The notes beneath the pieces were generated by a model that had not been told where the DNA came from, made no database searches, and worked only from the letters and a program-made list of their open reading frames with translations. Source: Medicago truncatula (Eukaryota > Streptophyta > Magnoliopsida > Fabales > Fabaceae). Taken from it: a stretch of DNA of 64,000 nucleotides. The translations under genes and the position numbers were made by a program. Of this stretch, positions 59,401 through 64,000 are shown piece after piece (positions within the stretch are counted from its first letter, which is position 1; every line of letters starts with the position of its first letter). The stretch covers positions 9,920,001 through 9,984,000 of the forward strand of contig NC_053049.1 in NCBI RefSeq assembly GCF_003473485.1, given 5' to 3'.

Positions 59401-61417
59401 ATGCGAAAGAGAGAAAAACTCGTAGAAACTCTCGAGCTTAGGACATGAGTGGCTTATATCTCCGTCAGCGTCCGCCGCAGCGGCAGCTTCTTTCTGCAAT
59501 TGCTTTGCCGGAGGCGGTTGAGATTTGGTCGACTTCGCCGCATTCTTCGGCGGAGACGACGGACCGAAGCTGGTGGTGCATGCAACGATGTCCAGAAGTC
59601 TTCGCACGTGTGCCACCGCTCCATCTGAATCGTAATCCTCTGCAAGTGTAAAATGTAGATGTAAAAGATTAACTAAACGACGTTGTAACCGTTTTTCTTA
59701 TTCTACTTTAAAAATAAATAAAAAATGAAGAGAGAGAAAGAGAAATGAACCTTCAACTAAAGTGAGGAGACATGGCTTCAATGCGGACACATCTACCGTA
59801 TCCTTTAAACGTACACCTCTTATCTGTATTATCATCATCACATAAAGAGTTCTATTATGAGTTATCACAATCAAAATATACATATTCTAATATAAATAAA
59901 ATTTTATAATTTCATTCTATATAATTATATATTATATTTATTTGCTTTTTTTATCTTATTTTGTTTAGTGTACATTTGTTATTTTTATCACCTTGAATTT
60001 TTAAGTTCATCTAGAACAAGATTTTAAATCCAAGGTTCTTATGTATATTATATTGGAATTCATATATAAATTATTAATCTCCAAAAATAAATTTGTATGT
60101 GCATGATTAAGTATCATTCTATAACTGACAAAAAGTCGTTATCTATATTTTTCATGAGGTCCATATTTATACTTAAAAAAAATTTAAAAATAGGTCGATA
60201 TCTATTTGAGCTTAGGTCGATACTTTCTAGAGACAAATATACATTTAAATTTATTCTTTTTTATTTATGTTTTTCTTAGATAACGATTGGTGTTTTTCAC
60301 TGGCTACCAGTTTCTAGATTTGTCAAATAAAAGTCAAATGTAGTTTGTTTGAATTTACAAAATACCACACACATGTGTAACACATAGGTGACATAAAAAT
60401 GTGTGAAAAAATGTTAATTTTAAATTAAATAATATGATAATTAATTCAAGTTTGATAATCCTTATATTGTGTCGTTAAATTTAACTAATTTTATCTCAAT
60501 GATAAAACGTTAAATTAAAATTATATAATCTATGAATGGTACACAATTTTTTCACCTCATGTGATAGTGAAAAGTTGGTGATGTAACACGTCTCAGTATT
60601 CACCGATAAAAGCCGACGAACATCTATTATTCTATCCGTTGATATCCCCTGCTTCAAAATATCAAAAAATTCATTTAAATATAAAGTTTGTATAAATAAT
60701 AAATAAAAAAACAATAATAAAGTCGTGAAAGCTAAAGCAACTTGAAAATGAGAGAAAACCCAAATTCTTCATGGTAAGTGGAACTATTCACCAATTCAAG
60801 CAACATAACAGAAAATTGCAAAATTGGGTTTGTTGTTTTGTTGAAAACAGATACATTCATATTTTGTCTACATGTTATATCGTCAAATTATCATTCCATA
60901 GCCACACACTTTGTATTCTACCAAAAATAAGCTATAAAGATTTTATAATATAGCTAATGGTTGAATTTAATTATTAATAATCTATCTATGAGGTATAAAG
61001 TTCAGCACTACTAGCCACAATTTAGTTAAAATATGAGAAACATAACAAAAACCTGCATAAAGTTGTTGACAATGCACAAAAAATAATAATAAGCTATTAG
61101 AGCAAGAACCATGACACTTATACCAAATTAACTATTTTTCAATCTCTTCACAAATTAATTAATAAACTTAAACAAACCTTGAGAACAACACTAGTTTCAT
61201 CTGGAAGGTTCACTGTGATATCCATGACAACAGGAAGAACTGCAAAATTACAACTAAGTTAAGTATATGATTATTTAACAAAGCTTTCAAATTAAGTGCT
61301 TATATTATAACTTAATTAATTGTATAAGAATAATTCAAAATTAGAAATTTTGTTACCCTTCTCTTCCTTCTTCTTCTTCTCTCCCTTGGCCTTTCCACGA
61401 CTGTATCTTGGGGCCAT
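47468..61417 (-). CDS. CLU-domain TPR protein of the REDUCED CHLOROPLAST COVERAGE / TSS family, 23 exons, 1827 aa
   Basis: Exons (minus): 61417-61357, 61239-61178, 60648-60556, 59823-59751, 59639-59382, 59292-59225, 58088-57957, 57439-57398, 57223-56702, 56603-56443, 56015-55499, 55397-55335, 55239-55138, 54798-54481, 53807-53715, 53618-53517, 53397-53293, 52973-52840, 52520-52337, 51987-51856, 51479-51367, 50652-50574, 49537-47468. All introns are GT-AG and the frame closes at 1827 codons. The N terminus ([20 protein letters not shown]) leads into a CLU N-terminal domain ([14 protein letters not shown]). The CLU domain centres on residues 264-437 ([18 protein letters not shown]), an eIF3 p135-like region on about 664-825, and TPR repeats on 856-1080 ([19 protein letters not shown]). 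A long low-complexity tail follows. Family knowledge: REC proteins set the fraction of cell volume taken by chloroplasts, and TSS is linked to growth control. Which paralogue this is remains unsettled. Introns 21 and 22 hold retrotransposon scraps. Confidence 0.94.
49888..50100 (-). mobile_element. RTE-type LINE 3' fragment in intron 22 of the CLU/TPR gene
   Basis: On the minus strand the end of an RTE reverse-transcriptase ORF is recognisable ([16 protein letters not shown], then decayed PTSGIR-type end), followed by a TTGTTG tail. TAGCAAATTACC(A/G)AGTCA flanks it at 49870-49887 and 50101-50118, an 18-bp duplication with one mismatch. The copy is about 213 bp and heavily 5'-truncated. Confidence 0.85.
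51002..51042 (-). mobile_element. 41-bp LINE 3'-end insertion in intron 21 of the CLU/TPR gene
   Basis: A T-run followed by GGTGAACAAAGAGGGCCAAA, which on the minus strand is a LINE 3' end (TTTGGCCCTCTTTGTTCACC plus A-tail). ACACGAAGT is duplicated at 50993-51001 and 51043-51051. It is an extreme 5' truncation. Confidence 0.75.
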
Positions 61418-63101
61418 TTTCAATTCCTTTGAGATTGAAATAAGAAAAAATAGAAATTAAAGCTTTATAAGAATACACAAATGCATAAGTTAAGATAATT
61501 TACACATTAGAATTGCTATATAAGGTAGTAATATATTTTTTATTCACTATATGTTGCACAAAGAACAAATTAAAGGTTATCTAGAGAATACTTTAGAGGT
61601 GCAAAGGAATTTACCAAGCAAGTGCTTTAAATGAACTTTGAGGTTGAAGATGACAGAAAGAGAAAGAGAGGGGGGGTTCTTTAATGTGTTATTGATAAGA
61701 ATATAAAGTACAAAATGAAAAAGAGTGATAAATGAGGTAGGTTGAGAATGAAGATAATGAAGTGTGCAAGAATGAGGAAAAATGATAGAGGAAGAAAAAT
61801 AGGAGAAGGAAGCAGAAAGATAATATAGAGGAAAGTGTGGTATGATAAGGAAGGAAGGGCTGAGATTCAATGGTCAGAATCATAGATTGGCATTTTATGG
61901 CAGCTTGCTTATAACAGGTTAAGTATCAATTTGCAGGGTATATCATGTCTATATATACACCTATACCTTCATTTTCATTTTTTGTATTAATTTTTATTTT
62001 TATAAAAAAAAAAAAAATAAAGCTTAATTTGGTGTAAACGATTCAATGAAAACGTGTGATATTATTCATTTAAATGAAATGCAATAATAATTGCAAAATA
62101 TTATATTTTCATTAGACGTCTGTCTACGACTAATTTACATCGACGATACTTCTCTCTTTTTTATTTTAAAATTTAGAACTTTTTGTTTTTTTATTATATT
62201 TTTCAAATCCAATAGCGGAAGGAATTAGTGGTGATGAAGAGGGGGACCACGTAGTATAGATAGGGTATAGGGAAGCCTTATTAGCATCATAAATCGCTAT
62301 TAAGAAATTAAAGAATGCAAAAAAAATCGATAATACAACTACAAGGTTGAATTTGCATTACAACGAGAGTATGGTCTTTTGTCAAAAAAAAGAGTATGGT
62401 CTTCCCTCAAAAAAAAAAAAAAAAAAAAAAAAAGACTATGGTCTTATTAACCTTCACAATATTGCTCAAAAAAAAAAACCTTCACAATAAATGCATGGAT
62501 TTTGAATGAAATATTGAAACAATATACTTATTTTAGTCAAGGTTCATAAGCTTGAATTGGCAATGTGTTGCACATTTTTTTCTTGTCAAAGTTCACTCTT
62601 TTCATGGTATTGTTTCAACCTTTTTAAAATGCAAGAAATAGAATTGTTTGCCTTTAATGAAATTATTTCCGCTAATTTGGATTTAGGAGCATAATATGTT
62701 GGAATTTATAAAAATTCAAACAATGGGTAAGTTATTTTCATCGACAAAAATATTTAAGGAATGAAGTAGGCTGATTAACTTGATTTTTATAAAATTCAAA
62801 ACTAATTGTGCATAAATACATTTTTCTACGTTCTGTATTTTAGGAGTATTACTTCAAAGTAACAAAATGATACACGTGAATGCACAATGTTCTCATTATC
62901 CATTTTCTAACATTTTAATATTTCTCAATACAAATTTGATTAAACTGGCGGAAGATTTTAACCCTTAAATAATCAATGGTTCGATATTTAACTCTTACAT
63001 ATAAAACAATAAACTGATTTGTTGAGGAGAACATATGTACCTTGTGTATTCCATAAAATTGCTAACGGAGATTAGTTACTTGCTAATCAACTACGAAATC
63101 T
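61418..63101. other. 5' leader and promoter side of the CLU/TPR gene, then intergenic DNA
   Basis: Up to about 61880 the minus strand is pyrimidine-rich (TTCTTCC and CTCTCT runs), as usual for a plant 5' leader and promoter, possibly with a leader intron. A 24-nt A-run lies near 62410-62433. No gene is seen further right. Confidence 0.45.
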
Positions 63102-63391
63102 TCTGTAATATCCCGCTTAAAACTTTTACGGCATCTTTATCGGTTAATTGAGTTGAAAAGAGTGTATAAAAGGGCAAATTGGTAATTTGCACCTAAAAGG
63201 GTATAAATATAACACAAACTCACAATTTCTTCATTTTTCTACTTCTTTCTCTCTCTAAAATCAGATTTTTCCTCCTCTCTCTAACTCACTCCCTCTCCTC
63301 TCCTCACTCAATCCACCAAAACTCATCATTTCTTCATGTAATTCATCATGCTTTAGTGTTTTCATGAACTTTAAAAGAAATCGAACCTTTA
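63102..63391 (+). mobile_element. Start of an LTR, probably Ty3/gypsy (partial)
   Basis: TGTAATATCCCGCTTAAAAC resembles the start of plant gypsy LTRs. A TATA-like TATAAATATA near 63203 and a CT-rich leader follow, as in LTR promoters. A MITE begins at 63392 and the window ends soon after, so neither the rest of the LTR nor a target duplication can be seen. Age and state cannot be judged. Confidence 0.4.
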
Positions 63392-63950
63392 GAGCGTGTT
63401 TGGATGGAGAATGTTTTAAGGTAATGTAATGTTTTGAGAGAATTTAAATATTTTGAGGTGAATTCCATTGTTTAGATAATAATTTGAAGAATTTTTAAAA
63501 TGATGAAAATTTATGAAGTATTTTGTTCAAGTTAAATTTAAAGAATTTCAAATGACATCTAAAAACTAAGAATTTGAAATTTCTTTATTCTTATAATTTT
63601 TCATTTAGGTCCTCAATTTTCAAATTTACCCCAATAAATTTACAAAAATTGCAATTTCAGCCCTAATATTTTTATGGAAATTACAAATATTCCCCTCAAC
63701 TTATTCAAAATTATAAATTGACCCCTCAAAATTTTTAAAAATTACAAATTGACCCATAATTTCAATTTCCAAATTTGGCCCAAAAACATTAAAATTTATA
63801 AAAGTTGCCCAAAAATGATGACAATGAAATTTTTTATTTTTCCATCCAAACAAGGATATTTAAAAATGAAATCAATTCAATTGAATCATTTGAATTGATT
63901 AGAATTCTAAATTCTTCAAAATTTCTCAATTACCTCATCCAAACACACTC
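63392..63950. mobile_element. Tourist-like MITE (PIF/Harbinger type)
   Basis: The ends GAGCGTGTTTGGATGGAGAA and (inverse) GAGTGTGTTTGGATGAGGTA form terminal inverted repeats. TTA is duplicated at 63389-63391 and 63951-63953. The 559-bp interior is AT-rich with words such as CCCTAATATT and GACCC. It is related by its ends to the element at 14000-14233. Confidence 0.85.
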
Positions 63951-64000
63951 TTAGACAACTTGATCCTTCTATTTTTCATCTTCTAAGAAGTTCATTCAAA

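Overview
This 64 kb window looks like nuclear chromosomal DNA of a flowering plant, most likely a legume (the legume call is inference from gene and repeat style). Evidence: AT-rich intergenic DNA, intron-rich genes with GT-AG splice sites, plant-type U1 snRNA promoters, a tRNA-Met with an intron, and many LINE, MITE, hAT and LTR remnants. Nothing bacterial is present: no operons, CRISPR array or phage.

Left arm (1-16 kb). A PI4K gamma-type kinase gene is cut by the left edge (minus strand, exon 127-1527). A 5'-truncated LINE with a 12-bp target-site duplication follows. An eight-exon calcineurin B-like (CBL4/SOS3-type) calcium sensor lies at 7494-9342 on the minus strand; I assembled it from splice sites because its exons are too short to stand out as ORFs. 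Then come a 1.3-kb long-TIR element, a foldback element, a second LINE and a Tourist-like MITE.

Middle (15.4-33.5 kb). Three U1 snRNA genes (18033, 20404, 26452) sit in duplicated segments, each with the plant USE and TATA at the same spacing. One segment was later hit by a solo LTR and a LINE; its sister copy preserves the related empty site. Pieces of a MOR1/XMAP215-like gene lie beyond two of the U1 copies, in an order that cannot come from one gene. tRNA-Asp and intron-bearing tRNA-Met genes follow. A cluster of three decayed subtilase copies carries a hAT element inserted beside the catalytic-serine codon, with a broken Ty3/gypsy remnant between copies.

Right arm (36.5-61.9 kb) is gene-rich: a SINE, a complete 16-exon DRP1A-like dynamin gene (610 codons, one apparent GC-AG intron), a tRNA-Ala(CGC) gene, and a complete 23-exon CLU/TPR gene of the REC/TSS family (1827 codons, minus strand) with two small retrotransposon scraps in its introns. 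The right edge holds an LTR-like start and another Tourist-like MITE.

The protein genes are ordinary housekeeping or signalling genes with no evident shared pathway. The most unusual part is the U1/MOR1 duplicated block at 15-27 kb. All exon models were derived by hand from splice sites, reading frame and remembered family sequences; no database search was run.
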